Shown: in pieces, positions 1 to 7,996 of the stretch | Layout of the letters: every line of letters begins with the position of its first letter | Position numbering within the stretch: position 1 is the first letter of the stretch | NCBI GenBank assembly: GCA_001800815.1 | Contig: MGWC01000041.1 | Coordinates: 1-46,335, forward strand | DNA length: 46,335 nucleotides | Source of the DNA: Euryarchaeota archaeon RBG_19FT_COMBO_56_21 | Lineage (GTDB): Archaea; Thermoplasmatota; Thermoplasmata; UBA10834 | Direction: 5' to 3' | Notes under the pieces: model-generated | Told to the model about the DNA's origin: nothing | The model's database searches: none | What the model saw: the letters and a program-made list of their open reading frames with translations, nothing else | Translations under genes and position numbers: made by a program

Positions 1-390
1 AGTGGCCTTGCGTCCCTCGACGCTCCCGTCGACTCCGCATCTCGCGACCTCCATATCGAAGATCGCTCTCTTGAACAGCCGCTGGAGCGAGTACGCGGAA
101 AGCGTCGCCCTCTCGTCCGGATTCTTGCCCATCGCCGAGGAGATCTCTCCGACGAGCTCGTACAGGGTCTTCTCCCTCGTGGCGGACGCGGAGAACACCT
201 TTGATGGTTTGATGTCTTTCTCCTTCAGCACCTGCATGTCCGCCAGCGCTTTCAGGTAGCCCGTCAGCTCGAGCCTATGTAGCTTCACCCCTCTCGCCGC
301 CAGCTCTCGACAGACTCCGCTGATGGACATCTGATCCTTCTTCAGAATCTCGAGCACCAGTTCCTTCATGTCCTTCTGTGGAGAGAACAT
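1..390 (-). CDS. Winged-helix DNA-binding protein, C-terminus cut by window edge
   Basis: An open frame starts with ATG at 390 and runs off the left edge (130 residues visible). The N-terminus (MFSPQKDMKELVLEILKKD, then a second helix pair around residues 22-55) reads like a winged helix-turn-helix domain: a short helix, a Cys-containing recognition-type helix and a linker rich in Lys/Glu. A TATA-like TTTAATTA lies about 30 bases upstream (near 418-425), so the mRNA would be almost leaderless. An 11-bp perfect inverted repeat sits between that box and the start codon, where a repressor would block initiation, so autoregulation is likely (inference). The product family is not recognised beyond the HTH character. 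The missing C-terminus may carry a ligand domain. Confidence 0.6.
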   Translation of the reverse strand, partial: MFSPQKDMKELVLEILKKDQMSISGVCRELAARGVKLHRLELTGYLKALADMQVLKEKDIKPSKVFSASATREKTLYELVGEISSAMGKNPDERATLSAYSLQRLFKRAIFDMEVARCGVDGSVEGRKAT

Positions 391-392
391 TG

Positions 393-418
393 TATCCGAA
401 TTGGTAACAATTCGGATA
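393..418. promoter_or_regulatory. Perfect 11-bp palindromic operator
   Basis: Half-sites 393-403 (TATCCGAATTG) and 408-418 (CAATTCGGATA) are exact reverse complements separated by GTAA. The palindrome lies directly upstream of the ATG at 390 and overlaps the expected transcription start of the minus-strand winged-helix gene. A TATA-like stretch on the minus strand overlaps its outer edge. Its position fits a repressor site in an archaeal promoter. Confidence 0.6.
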
Positions 419-436
419 ATTAAACACTTTCGGGCA

Positions 437-2035
437 CTAGAACGCGGGTCCCACGAGCTGCCAGACTATGAGGAAGAGCACCATGAGCGCGAGGGAGATC
501 GACACGGAACCGGTTATCCGGTCTTTCTGCTCGCTCGTGTACTTCCTCCCTGTCTTGTCCAGGAGATAGCTGATCCCATCCCTGAATATGTACCCCCCAT
601 CCAGCGGGACTGCCGGAAGGACGTTCGTGAGGCCGACCATCAGGTTCAGCCAGAATATCCAGTAAAGGGAGTTCGCCAGCAACCAGAATACACTCTCAGG
701 CATCCATTCGAGGTAGCCCGAGGGCACGTATAGGTCAGTGACGGGAGAGCGCAAGGGTGCGAGGTCCAGGAAAGGCAACGCGATCAGCCTCAACCATGAC
801 CTCGAGAAATCATCCAAGTTCCTGTCCCCTTCGAACGGGTTCGCCAGTATGTCCGAGTAGTAGCTAGAGTCGACTGCATCGATTCCGAGATACAGGAACC
901 CCCCTCCCAGGAAGGGCTTCCCGCGGTAGCTGTCATCGTTCTTGGAAGGGGTGAATTCCTCGTAGTACTCCCATTTGTCCGAGAGAGTTATGTCAGTAAT
1001 CGAGTAGTTGACTGCGAACCTGCTGACGTTGCTGTAGTAGCTCATGACTACCACGGGAACAGTCTGGCCAGCACGGCACTCAGACATGACCTCAGAGATC
1101 ATGCCGACGTTGGCGAGCTCAGTACCGTTCAGAGCCACCAGAACCATCCCCGCCCTAACCCCGGCTTCGTGGGCTGCGTAATTTTCCGCAACAAAAGAGA
1201 CAACGATCCCATCGACTACTACCGCGATTTTGTTCTCTCCCTCGAAGGCATAATCGATGTCGATGGTCGATCCAGGTTCGTTCGACACATGAGAAGTCAA
1301 GTCCTCAGCCGAACGCACGGTCTCGTGGCTGACTGCGAGAATTACACTGCTCGGCACTATCCCGGCCATCTGTGCAGGCGAACCTTCAACAACCCCGCGC
1401 GCCAAGGCTCCCACTGCACCAGGCTCCAGGGAGGACATCATGACCCCAGAAAAGAGGCTCAGAACGATCATGGCGATGACGATATTGCTCGCCGGACCAG
1501 CAGCAAACACCTTGGACCTTTTGCTCCGGGTGGTCTTCTTCATCTCTTCCTCATCAGGCTCGACGAACGCACCGATGGGGAAGACAAGGAATACCAATCC
1601 AAGCGACTGCACCTTGATGCCGCCAATACGTGTCAGTATTCCGTGAGCGAACTCGTGAACGACGATTGCGATCAACAGGCCGAGTATTCCGTATCCAACC
1701 GGTATGACTGGGTTGATTCCAGGGATGCCGAGTATCAATTCAGGGGATGGCGCCCGATCCACCTGTGTGACTATTGTGGCCTCCCAGAGTAAGAGCGTCA
1801 TGATGATTGCCATCGAAATTGCGCATATCCACAGCGATACCTTTCCGTAGAAATCCCAGAGACGCTTCTTCGAGGCGAGCCGCTCAATGAGGTCCCTGCC
1901 CCGCCTTGTCTTCCACATGATGATGGGGCCCTGAAGACTCATGCTGTGCTTCTCGAACCACTTGACACGATTCAGAATGAATACAATGCCAACCCATGCG
2001 AGGAAGACTATCAGCGCTATCAGATAACCGTTCAT
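437..2035 (-). CDS. Site-2 protease family zinc metalloprotease (M50) with PDZ-like insert
   Basis: This 532-residue multi-pass membrane protein has the S2P signature HEFAH at residues 127-131, inside a hydrophobic segment. The second catalytic motif, LTNVLPAVPLDGG, is near residues 469-481, with D479 the expected third zinc ligand. Hydrophobic segments flank both. Between the motifs lie about 250 extracytoplasmic residues. These include two stretches of PDZ type (about 210-260, with PAQMAGIVPSSVILAV, and about 285-330, with AHEAGVRAGMVLVALNG). The family cuts transmembrane substrates within the membrane, usually to release regulators. The substrate is unknown. The upstream DUF6015-like gene ends 36 bases away. 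A TATA-like CATTAATAG inside that gene's end (about 2074-2083) may give it its own promoter. Confidence 0.93.
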   Translation of the reverse strand: MNGYLIALIVFLAWVGIVFILNRVKWFEKHSMSLQGPIIMWKTRRGRDLIERLASKKRLWDFYGKVSLWICAISMAIIMTLLLWEATIVTQVDRAPSPELILGIPGINPVIPVGYGILGLLIAIVVHEFAHGILTRIGGIKVQSLGLVFLVFPIGAFVEPDEEEMKKTTRSKRSKVFAAGPASNIVIAMIVLSLFSGVMMSSLEPGAVGALARGVVEGSPAQMAGIVPSSVILAVSHETVRSAEDLTSHVSNEPGSTIDIDYAFEGENKIAVVVDGIVVSFVAENYAAHEAGVRAGMVLVALNGTELANVGMISEVMSECRAGQTVPVVVMSYYSNVSRFAVNYSITDITLSDKWEYYEEFTPSKNDDSYRGKPFLGGGFLYLGIDAVDSSYYSDILANPFEGDRNLDDFSRSWLRLIALPFLDLAPLRSPVTDLYVPSGYLEWMPESVFWLLANSLYWIFWLNLMVGLTNVLPAVPLDGGYIFRDGISYLLDKTGRKYTSEQKDRITGSVSISLALMVLFLIVWQLVGPAF

Positions 2036-2071
2036 CTGGCGACCTGTGTCCAGCTCATACAGCTTCGGCTA

Positions 2072-2503
2072 TTAATGCGTTTCATCTCGTCCGGGTTGCT
2101 TGCCAGAATCGCCACCCGGGGTTCCGCGGTGGCGGGCCCACTCCTCGTCCGAGATCTGGTCGTACACCTCTGCCGCCTCGTCATGGACAACCTCGCCCGC
2201 CTCGTCCATACTCGCAAGCCTGATGATCTGGTCCTTCTTCAGAATCCAGTAATGGATTCGCCAGAGCTTGCCCTTCTTGAGGAGTACCTCCTCCTGCGTC
2301 GTCGTGAGGAGGCCTTCCTCCTCTAGCATGTAGAAAACATCGCGGTCTTCGGATGTCAGCCTGTTGTCGATGACCTCGTCCGCGTAGCCGAAGAAGCTCA
2401 TGAGGTACTCTGCCAAGTTCTTGAGCTCCTGGTCGGACATGCCCTTCCTCCCGACCGTTTTCTTCAGAGCGCGTTCAACCTGTTGCATCGTGACAACAGT
2501 CAT
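2072..2503 (-). CDS. DUF6015-like small archaeal protein
   Basis: This 143-residue soluble, acidic protein has a compact helical N-terminal half (residues 6-65) with a winged-helix flavour (MSDQELKNLAEYLMSFFGY, then LTSEDRDVFYMLEEEGLL). A strand-like hinge follows (VLLKKGKLWRIHYWILKK), and the C-tail is very polar (EEWARHRGTPGGDSGKQPGRDE). It resembles the archaeal DUF6015 family, from memory. No catalytic residues are evident. ATG at 2503 is preceded by a TATA box (CTATATAC on the plus strand at 2535-2542), which supports this start. Function is unknown. A DNA-binding or scaffolding role is possible. Confidence 0.6.
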   Translation of the reverse strand: MTVVTMQQVERALKKTVGRKGMSDQELKNLAEYLMSFFGYADEVIDNRLTSEDRDVFYMLEEEGLLTTTQEEVLLKKGKLWRIHYWILKKDQIIRLASMDEAGEVVHDEAAEVYDQISDEEWARHRGTPGGDSGKQPGRDETH

Positions 2504-2565
2504 CCCAATCCCGGCACGAGAACTCTATCCAGAGCTATATACATGTCGAACTCGAAGTGTGCCAT

Positions 2566-3246
2566 TCACTTATGCAACTCGGAGGCTGGGACGATCCTTA
2601 CTCCCTGCTGTCTTAGCATATCCAGTAACCGGCTTGCCCATGCGAGTTTCTTGCGCTTGATCTCAACATCCTTGCCCGACTTCTCGGAGGGATTGTCAAA
2701 ATCGAATCCCGCAAGAAGTATCTCGGAAGTGCCCAGCTCGGCGCATACGCACGCGGCCCTGTCTCCGTCGGTGAACCCGCCGAAGTTGAAGAGCTGAGGC
2801 GGTGGAGTGCACTGGCATGTGCCAACAAGCGGCCCCGCGAACTTTGTTGCGTGCCGTCGAATCGCGGGCTGGTTATCGCCGTGGGCGTGAAGGAACACCG
2901 CTGCGCCTTTCGCGCTCTGATCAATCTGGTCTTCAACGATGCCGTCAAGATCCGTTACGATAATGTCCACTTTGAACCCCGATTCGATCAGCGTCGTGGT
3001 CGCGCCGTCCGCGGCGACGACGGTCCCTTCGTAGACGATGGACGAAAGCTCGTCAGCGAGATTCTCGCTCCCGCCGCACAAGAGAACTCGTTTCGGAAAG
3101 CCGCGCTTCAATGCTTCCAGGCTGTCCTTCCCATTGTCGCCGATGATAGACACAAGCAGTCTCGCGCTTTCCAGGTCTGCCTGTTTGCTGAACCCGAACT
3201 CGGAACATATCTTGTCGTACAAGGGCATCCAGGTGTCGGGCTTCAA
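2566..3246 (-). CDS. mptE: 6-hydroxymethylpterin diphosphokinase MptE-like
   Basis: This 226-residue protein has the MptE/DUF115 pattern: a nucleotide-binding start (RVLLCGGSENLADEL, about 53-67), then ADGATTTLIESGFKVDIIVTDLDG (about 79-102), HAHGDNQPAI (about 120-129) and the C-terminal ILLAGFDFDN. The archaeal enzyme transfers diphosphate from ATP to 6-hydroxymethyl-7,8-dihydropterin in tetrahydromethanopterin- or folate-type pterin synthesis. The conserved Asp and His clusters match metal/ATP binding. Its start lies 4 bases after the DUF373 stop, so the two genes are probably cotranscribed. Length is normal for the family. Confidence 0.85.
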   Translation of the reverse strand: MKPDTWMPLYDKICSEFGFSKQADLESARLLVSIIGDNGKDSLEALKRGFPKRVLLCGGSENLADELSSIVYEGTVVAADGATTTLIESGFKVDIIVTDLDGIVEDQIDQSAKGAAVFLHAHGDNQPAIRRHATKFAGPLVGTCQCTPPPQLFNFGGFTDGDRAACVCAELGTSEILLAGFDFDNPSEKSGKDVEIKRKKLAWASRLLDMLRQQGVRIVPASELHK

Positions 3247-3250
3247 AATG

Positions 3251-4399
3251 TCATGCCCCCTGGGCAGGTGTCGCCTGTGCCGCCTCCTTCCTCAGGGATG
3301 CGTTTAGAACCGAGCTGAACACCGCGATAAGTATCCCCGTGATCATCTCGCCTATGATCACCTTGAGATCAATGTCCCCGTACGAGACGAAGAACGACAT
3401 CGCGTCGACTGCTCCCATGATGATGAAACCCGTGGCCAGGACAGAAATCATCATCACGATGAACGACCACCTCACCTTGCCCGTCTGGAGGAAGGTGGTG
3501 ACTGACTTGCCCGTCTCGTATGCGAATACCCCGAACACGACGAACCACACCGCGCCCGAAACAAACTGCAGGATCGAGATGGCCATGCTCCTCTCGTCCG
3601 GGAAGAGCTTCTCCCTATACGCCATTGCCATATCGTATCCTATCAGCACTCCGACTACCATGAGGACGAATGATACGATGGCGAAAGGTATGACGAGGCT
3701 CCCCTGGCGTATGGCCCGCTTGGTGTTGTTCGCGCGCTCCCCCATCCACGCGGCCCATCTATAGGCCCAGCCGACGAGATATATCCCCAGAACCACTCCG
3801 ATGACTCCCGGAGCCATCTCTGAGATCAGCGTGATCTCCTCGTAGTTGGTCTCAGCGAACGCCACCATCTTGGTATAGAGAGACAGCGCCCCTAGGATTA
3901 TCAGGATGAGAGAAAGGGGAACTATCCACTTCCTCCTCATCTTCTCGTCCTGGAGGGTCTTCACTATCATGTAGTACGTGCCCTCGATGCTCCGGCTCTG
4001 CTTGACGTAGACTCTTTTGACCGAGTCGATCTTGACTCGAGATGAGATGACGGGATAGATCGACTCATCTTCGGCTCCGTCGCTGACCAGGATCGCACGG
4101 TCCGGTTTCACCACTTCGAGGACATTCTCGAGCTGGTTGGCGAGTATGAGGTCCGACTGGAACCCGACATGCGAGTCCCCCGAGATCGTCGCCAATTCGG
4201 CGTCCATTCCTCTCTTCACGAGATCGTCGTACAGCTGCAGCCCAGCGAGGATCGTGTTGGTGTCCACCTCCTCTGGGTCCGCAAGTCCGAGCGCCAGCAT
4301 CGCCTTGAGGTTCTCCTCCCGCCCGATGACTGGACCGTTTATGGCTGCCTTTGTGCCGAGGTCGTCGTCCCGGTCAACGCACAAAACGAGGGTTTTCAT
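3251..4399 (-). CDS. DUF373 family membrane protein
   Basis: This 382-residue protein has the DUF373 layout. The cytosolic N-terminus has MKTLVLCVDRDDDLG, DPEEVDTNTILAGLQLYDDL and AELATISGDSHVG, and is probably a nucleotide- or metal-binding Rossmann-like domain. It is followed by about six or seven transmembrane helices from residue 160 on. The family is nearly restricted to archaea and has no assigned reaction. ATG at 4399 lies about 33 bases from a TATA-like element (plus-strand TATTTTAG at 4429-4436). It leads an apparent two-gene unit with mptE and is divergent from the zinc-ribbon gene at 4514. Confidence 0.9.
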   Translation of the reverse strand: MKTLVLCVDRDDDLGTKAAINGPVIGREENLKAMLALGLADPEEVDTNTILAGLQLYDDLVKRGMDAELATISGDSHVGFQSDLILANQLENVLEVVKPDRAILVSDGAEDESIYPVISSRVKIDSVKRVYVKQSRSIEGTYYMIVKTLQDEKMRRKWIVPLSLILIILGALSLYTKMVAFAETNYEEITLISEMAPGVIGVVLGIYLVGWAYRWAAWMGERANNTKRAIRQGSLVIPFAIVSFVLMVVGVLIGYDMAMAYREKLFPDERSMAISILQFVSGAVWFVVFGVFAYETGKSVTTFLQTGKVRWSFIVMMISVLATGFIIMGAVDAMSFFVSYGDIDLKVIIGEMITGILIAVFSSVLNASLRKEAAQATPAQGA

Positions 4400-4427
4400 G
4401 TTGCGTCGAGAGTATGTGCGTTCATGT

Positions 4428-4494
4428 GTATTTTAGATTCGCTTGTTGTCGACTGACTGGTCGCTTATCCCGATTTAACAAGCCTTATATAATG
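4428..4494. promoter_or_regulatory. Divergent promoters for DUF373 (minus) and zinc-ribbon gene (plus)
   Basis: Two TATA-like boxes face away from each other. TATTTTAG (4429-4436) is oriented for the minus-strand DUF373 gene starting at 4399. TTATATAAT (4485-4493) is oriented for the plus-strand gene starting at 4514. The second places the transcription start at or within a few bases of the ATG. Confidence 0.55.
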
Positions 4495-4513
4495 ACCTGA
4501 GAATCATCTCTAG

Positions 4514-5107
4514 ATGGCCAAGAAGGCCGACGAGACAGAAATCAAGAAGGAGTGCCCGAGCTGTGGTCTTGGAGTGGCACTCGACATGAAGATGTGCGAG
4601 TTCTGCGGATGGGATTTCGACGAGGAAGACGAGTGGATCCTCCAAATTGAGAAGCTCGAACGGGACCTTCTGCTGGAAAAGCAGAAGTTCGAACCCGGGT
4701 CGGTTGAGAACAGGATCGAGTCGACCCTGAGATCGCCATTCTTCCAGAAGACCGGAGAGTCAGGTGTCGTGAGCCCGCCCAAGCCAATTGCGAAATTCCC
4801 AGCTCCCCCCGCCCCGAAGCCTCAGATGAAGGTTCCAGCCAGCACTGGACCTGCCATAAGGGAGACGAAGGCATCGGGTGTCATGGTCGTCAAGCCGGTC
4901 GACACGATAGAAGAACCGAAGCCGGTCGTGCGTACGACTGGTCGTGCCCCTGCGCCAGCTGTAGTGGAGCCGCTGAAGCCTGCTCCCGCCCCTGCGAGGC
5001 CAGCGGCGCCAGCCCTAGCGGGGCCTGCGATGGTTTCAGACGAATCGAGGGCCCAGGCACCGAAGACAAGGAAGACGAGGGTCGTCAGAAAGGTCAAACA
5101 GGCCTGA
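4514..5107 (+). CDS. Zinc-ribbon protein with Pro/Ala-rich linker and basic tail
   Basis: This 197-residue protein begins with a Cys4 zinc ribbon (CPSCGLGV at 15-22 and CEFCGWDF at 33-40). An acidic coiled segment (EEDEWILQIEKLERDLLLEKQKF, about 43-65) follows. The remaining 100-plus residues are low-complexity, Pro/Ala/Lys-rich, with the repeated theme APAPA, and the end is strongly basic (KTRKTRVVRKVKQA). It has no membrane segment. The layout suggests a soluble adaptor whose tail could bind nucleic acid (inference). The start is supported by a TATA box about 25 bases upstream. No named family is recognised. Confidence 0.75.
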   Translation: MAKKADETEIKKECPSCGLGVALDMKMCEFCGWDFDEEDEWILQIEKLERDLLLEKQKFEPGSVENRIESTLRSPFFQKTGESGVVSPPKPIAKFPAPPAPKPQMKVPASTGPAIRETKASGVMVVKPVDTIEEPKPVVRTTGRAPAPAVVEPLKPAPAPARPAAPALAGPAMVSDESRAQAPKTRKTRVVRKVKQA

Positions 5108-5204
5108 TCTCGCTGCTGTCAGAATAGCTGGGACGCGTCTGCATTGACCGTTTGAATTAAGTATGCACTCATGGATTACTTTCCTTCCCACGGGGCTAGA
5201 TAGA

Positions 5205-5846
5205 TTGCGCATAAGATGGCACGGCCACTCCTGTTTCGAAATCGATGGAAGCGTGAGAGTCGTCACGGACCCACATGACGGGAAATCTTTAGGCATTCCA
5301 CCGCCCAAGGTCAAGGCGGATGTCGTCCTGATATCGCATGATCACTTCGACCACAATTGTGCCAGGATCGTGCAGGGACCTGACTCCACTGTCGTTTCGA
5401 AATCCGTCATGACGGTCGAGCGGGGTGTAAGGATAGAGGGCATCGAGGCGGCCCACGACACCGACGGGGGTGCGAAGAGGGGCAAGATGACTCTCTTCAA
5501 ATTCGAGCTCGATGGAATCAAGTTCTGCCATCTTGGGGACTTGGGTCACAAGTTGGATGAGGAATCCGTTGACAAGATAGCTCCGATCGACTTCCTGTTC
5601 ATTCCCGTGGGAGACACTTTCACGATCGGCCCGGAAGTAGCCAAGGAAATCGTCAACATCGTCAGACCCAAGGTGGCAATACCGATGCACTACAGAGTCC
5701 CTGGACTTGGGCTAGCGCTTCAGCCGGTTCAGAATTTCCTAAAACGCTTCGACCAAGCCAATGTCATCAAGGTCGGGAACGAGGTCGACTTCGCGCCTGA
5801 TGAACTCCCGCAGTCAGGTACCGAAATCTGGGTATTCTCCGCATGA
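5205..5846 (+). CDS. MBL-fold metal-dependent hydrolase (UPF0173/UlaG-like)
   Basis: The protein has the metallo-beta-lactamase signature SHDHFDHN, with an upstream WHGHSCFEI strand typical of the UPF0173/UlaG-like branch. The second metal ligands lie in CHLGDLGH, with a final His in IPMHYR. The family has diverse hydrolase activity, and the substrate here is not predictable. The open frame extends up to an ATG at 5163, but homologues begin at the IRWHGHSCFEI strand. TTG at 5205 (LRIRWHGH...) is therefore my preferred start, giving about 213 residues. ATG 5163 would add 14 residues of non-family sequence and sits inside a TATA-like TTTGAATTAAG. The gene converges with aIF6 across a 5-base gap. 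Confidence 0.85.
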   Translation: MRIRWHGHSCFEIDGSVRVVTDPHDGKSLGIPPPKVKADVVLISHDHFDHNCARIVQGPDSTVVSKSVMTVERGVRIEGIEAAHDTDGGAKRGKMTLFKFELDGIKFCHLGDLGHKLDEESVDKIAPIDFLFIPVGDTFTIGPEVAKEIVNIVRPKVAIPMHYRVPGLGLALQPVQNFLKRFDQANVIKVGNEVDFAPDELPQSGTEIWVFSA

Positions 5847-5851
5847 GCCCA

Positions 5852-6511
5852 TCAGTAGAGTCCAAGCCCGTCTTCAAGTCTTCCCAATTCGATCGGCGTG
5901 GACCGGGACCCTATGAACGCGCCCTTGCTGTTCGCCACTGCACACGCTCCAAGGTACGGTGTGCCGTAGTTCAATGTGGCTATTGCGGCAGGCACCTTGA
6001 AGAATTCGGATAGCTCCTTCAGCTCATCCTTAGATGTGAGCGGATGGCAGACAATCCCCTTCGTTGTCGCAATGCAAGCCGAGCCGACGGTATCGATGCC
6101 AGCGACGCTGCCTCGACGCGCTTCGACGCCGAGTACGTCCTCAATCAGCTTGAGTGTGTGGCTCGACGCTCCAGGGTGCACTAGGGCCGCTTTGTCGTTT
6201 ACGAGGATGTTGTTCCCCGCAGCATTGACCTTCTCCTCCATCTTACCGACGCGCAGGATCCTCGGCAGCTTGACCAGCTCGCGCTTCTCGACGAAGTTGG
6301 TCACAATAGCACCATTCGAATTCATCGCGACCAGTGAACCTACGATAGTCCCCCCTGCGATGTTCGTGGCGATGACTTGCACATCGAGTGTCCTTGCAAT
6401 CTCCTTGGCAATCTTCGGTTCAGCAGCCTCGGTCACGATTGCGAGTTGCTCGCTCGCGACGCAGTATACCCCCACATATGGGTTGCCGGTGATATCGCCA
6501 AGTCGGAGCAT
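5852..6511 (-). CDS. eif6: Translation initiation factor 6 (aIF6)
   Basis: This 219-residue protein has the pentein-repeat pattern of aIF6. It shows recurrent motifs such as GNPYVGVY, NNILVNDKAALVHP and GSACIATTKGIVCHP, plus the final GAFIGSRSTPIELGRLEDGLGL. The factor binds the 50S subunit at the face near L14/L24e and keeps 30S away until the subunit is mature. It is the last gene of a minus-strand translation operon, 21 bases after L31e. This matches the archaeal arrangement L39e-L31e-aIF6. Confidence 0.97.
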   Translation of the reverse strand: MLRLGDITGNPYVGVYCVASEQLAIVTEAAEPKIAKEIARTLDVQVIATNIAGGTIVGSLVAMNSNGAIVTNFVEKRELVKLPRILRVGKMEEKVNAAGNNILVNDKAALVHPGASSHTLKLIEDVLGVEARRGSVAGIDTVGSACIATTKGIVCHPLTSKDELKELSEFFKVPAAIATLNYGTPYLGACAVANSKGAFIGSRSTPIELGRLEDGLGLY

Positions 6512-6532
6512 CCACCCAGTACCCCGGTAGAA

Positions 6533-6823
6533 TCATTCCTCGGGCAGCGAGACTTCTATGAGGCCGTCCTCGAATCTGATGGCCTTTACCCTGACCTTGC
6601 TCGGAGGGTTCTCTATGCCCCTAGACCAGAGGAGTTCATTGAGTCGGTAGTCGACCCAGACATCCTTCTGCTCCTCCTCTTCTGCGCTCCTGCCCTTCTG
6701 ACCCATATGCTTCCGGACGAACGCTTTGATCTCCTTGATCGCCCGAGGGGCTCTCTTTGTCTTGGGGACCCTTTTGGTGATCTTCAGCGGGATTGTGAAA
6801 ACTCTCTCTAGCTCTTCGACCAT
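6533..6823 (-). CDS. rpl31e: 50S ribosomal protein L31e
   Basis: This 96-residue basic protein carries the L31e core: ERVFTIPLKI, then RAPRAIKEIKAFVRKHM, then LNELLWSRGIENPPSKVRVKAI. It has a short acidic insertion (SAEEEEQKDVWVD) between the helix and LNELLWSRG. L31e sits near the exit tunnel of the large subunit. The gene follows L39e by 9 bases and precedes aIF6. Confidence 0.96.
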   Translation of the reverse strand: MVEELERVFTIPLKITKRVPKTKRAPRAIKEIKAFVRKHMGQKGRSAEEEEQKDVWVDYRLNELLWSRGIENPPSKVRVKAIRFEDGLIEVSLPEE

Positions 6824-6832
6824 AGTATGACC

Positions 6833-6988
6833 TCACACCTTCAGCTTCGTCCTTCTCCAGTTCCTTCTCTTCGGGTGCCTTAGGAAGTTCCTGTTCGTCC
6901 TGATCATGACCCACGCGGGAACGCGCCTGTTGCTCTTCGTCCTCGCCATGAGCCTGAGCTTCCTAGCGTGCGGTTTATGCGTGGCCAT
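6833..6988 (-). CDS. rpl39e: 50S ribosomal protein L39e (51 residues)
   Basis: Translating the minus strand from ATG at 6988 to TGA at 6833-6835 gives a 51-residue, very basic protein. It starts [20 protein letters not shown] and includes [13 protein letters not shown] and [14 protein letters not shown]. The RRVPAWVM...T...R...HPKRRNWRR pattern is the L39e signature and the length is exactly the family's. L39e lines the exit tunnel. It lies between the PDCD5-family gene (4-base gap) and L31e, as in other archaea. Confidence 0.95.
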   Translation of the reverse strand: MATHKPHARKLRLMARTKSNRRVPAWVMIRTNRNFLRHPKRRNWRRTKLKV

Positions 6989-6992
6989 CCGG

Positions 6993-7325
6993 TCATCTCC
7001 TCTCGATCTTGATCTCGCGCTTCTGCGGCATCACCTTACGCAGGATCTGCCTGAGCGTGTAATCGTCTATCTGCTGTGTTATCCTGCCCGACTGGACCAG
7101 CATGATCAGCTGGTTCTCGACGCTCTCGACGACATCTGGGCGTGTCATACGAAGGTTCGCGAGCCGTTCTCTGGCCTCGGGCGTGAGCAGCTGACGCATG
7201 ACCATCTGCTTCTGGGCGTCTACCTGCTTAGCCTGCTCCCGGGCCACAGCCTCCTGTTGCGCCTGCAACTGAAGCTCCTGCAGCTTCCTCTGTCTGAGAA
7301 CCTCGAGCTCATCCTCATCTGGCAT
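6993..7325 (-). CDS. PDCD5-family DNA-binding protein
   Basis: This 110-residue highly charged helical protein has a long Gln/Ala/Glu-rich N-terminal helix. The conserved core reads [31 protein letters not shown], then [21 protein letters not shown], with a basic C-terminus (KREIKIERR). This is the archaeal PDCD5/MTH1615-type family that binds DNA or ribosome-associated targets. It follows S19e by 10 bases and leads into L39e, the standard archaeal neighbourhood. The exact molecular role is not settled for the family. Confidence 0.94.
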   Translation of the reverse strand: MPDEDELEVLRQRKLQELQLQAQQEAVAREQAKQVDAQKQMVMRQLLTPEARERLANLRMTRPDVVESVENQLIMLVQSGRITQQIDDYTLRQILRKVMPQKREIKIERR

Positions 7326-7335
7326 TTCCGTTCAC

Positions 7336-7791
7336 TCAGACGTACTTGGTCAGCTCCGGGTTCTGCGCCGCCATGTCCTTCAGTATCTGCGTGGACAGAC
7401 TGTCTATCATCTTCCTCGCCTTCGGCGTGACTACCCTGCCGCCATCTTTCTGTTTCTGGACCAGCTGGCTCTTCTCCAGCTGCTGGACAGTGACCCTCGA
7501 AATCGACCGTGAGCCGCGCACAGCCCTGTTCGGCTTCGAACCGCGGTCAGCCTTACCCCCGAACTTCGCGGCGAGCCTGGTGGTCCCGATGGGACCATCG
7601 ACATAGATCTTCCTGAGTACAGCGGCCATCCTGACATGCCACCAATCGCTGTTGACGGGGCTCTTTTCCCTGTGCCTGCCGGTCTTCACGTACGGCGCCC
7701 AATCGGGTGCCTTAATCGTTTCGATGTTCTTCAGCTCTGCCGCTATCTTCGGTATGAGCTTGTCTGCGGGCACGTCAAACGCTGTAGCCAT
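7336..7791 (-). CDS. rps19e: 30S ribosomal protein S19e
   Basis: From ATG at 7791 the protein has 151 residues with the S19e pattern. It shows ATAFDVPADKLI, APDWAPYVKTGRHREKSP, DWWHVRMAAVLRKIYVDGPIG and VTVQQLEKSQLV. The frame stays open to 8034, but that extension has no family similarity. It would also cover the TATA box (7876-7885) and the leader hairpin, so ATG 7791 is chosen. S19e is a small-subunit protein needed for late 30S maturation. It heads the operon with PDCD5, L39e, L31e and aIF6. Confidence 0.95.
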   Translation of the reverse strand: MATAFDVPADKLIPKIAAELKNIETIKAPDWAPYVKTGRHREKSPVNSDWWHVRMAAVLRKIYVDGPIGTTRLAAKFGGKADRGSKPNRAVRGSRSISRVTVQQLEKSQLVQKQKDGGRVVTPKARKMIDSLSTQILKDMAAQNPELTKYV

Positions 7792-7835
7792 CTGTATTCC
7801 TCGACGAAATGAAACCGTCCCATATGCTGGAATAG

Positions 7836-7885
7836 TGCCACCAGAGGGTGGCAAAGCGCGGATAAGTTGGTGCTCATATTTAAAT
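7836..7885 (-). promoter_or_regulatory. Promoter and leader hairpin of the S19e operon
   Basis: A TATA box (ATTTAAATAT on the minus strand, 7876-7885) lies about 90 bases upstream of S19e ATG 7791, so the leader would be about 60 bases. At its 5' end is a 7-bp perfect inverted repeat, TGCCACC (7836-7842) and GGTGGCA (7847-7853), separated by AGAG. It could be an RNA hairpin or an operator at the transcription start. Confidence 0.45.
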
Positions 7886-7996
7886 GCTTCCTGGTTAAGT
7901 GATGTGCCAGACTGCGCGCCAGCATGTCGTATTCTTCGCCTCTGGACAACCTCGAAAAGGCAAAGGGTTTTGACAGGACAGCGCCTTGTCGCAGTG

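Noticed and set aside
7652..7996. N-terminal extension of UbiX (115 residues)
   Set aside because: UbiX begins with the GISGASG loop and has about 190 residues, as given by ATG 7997. The extension is antisense to S19e.
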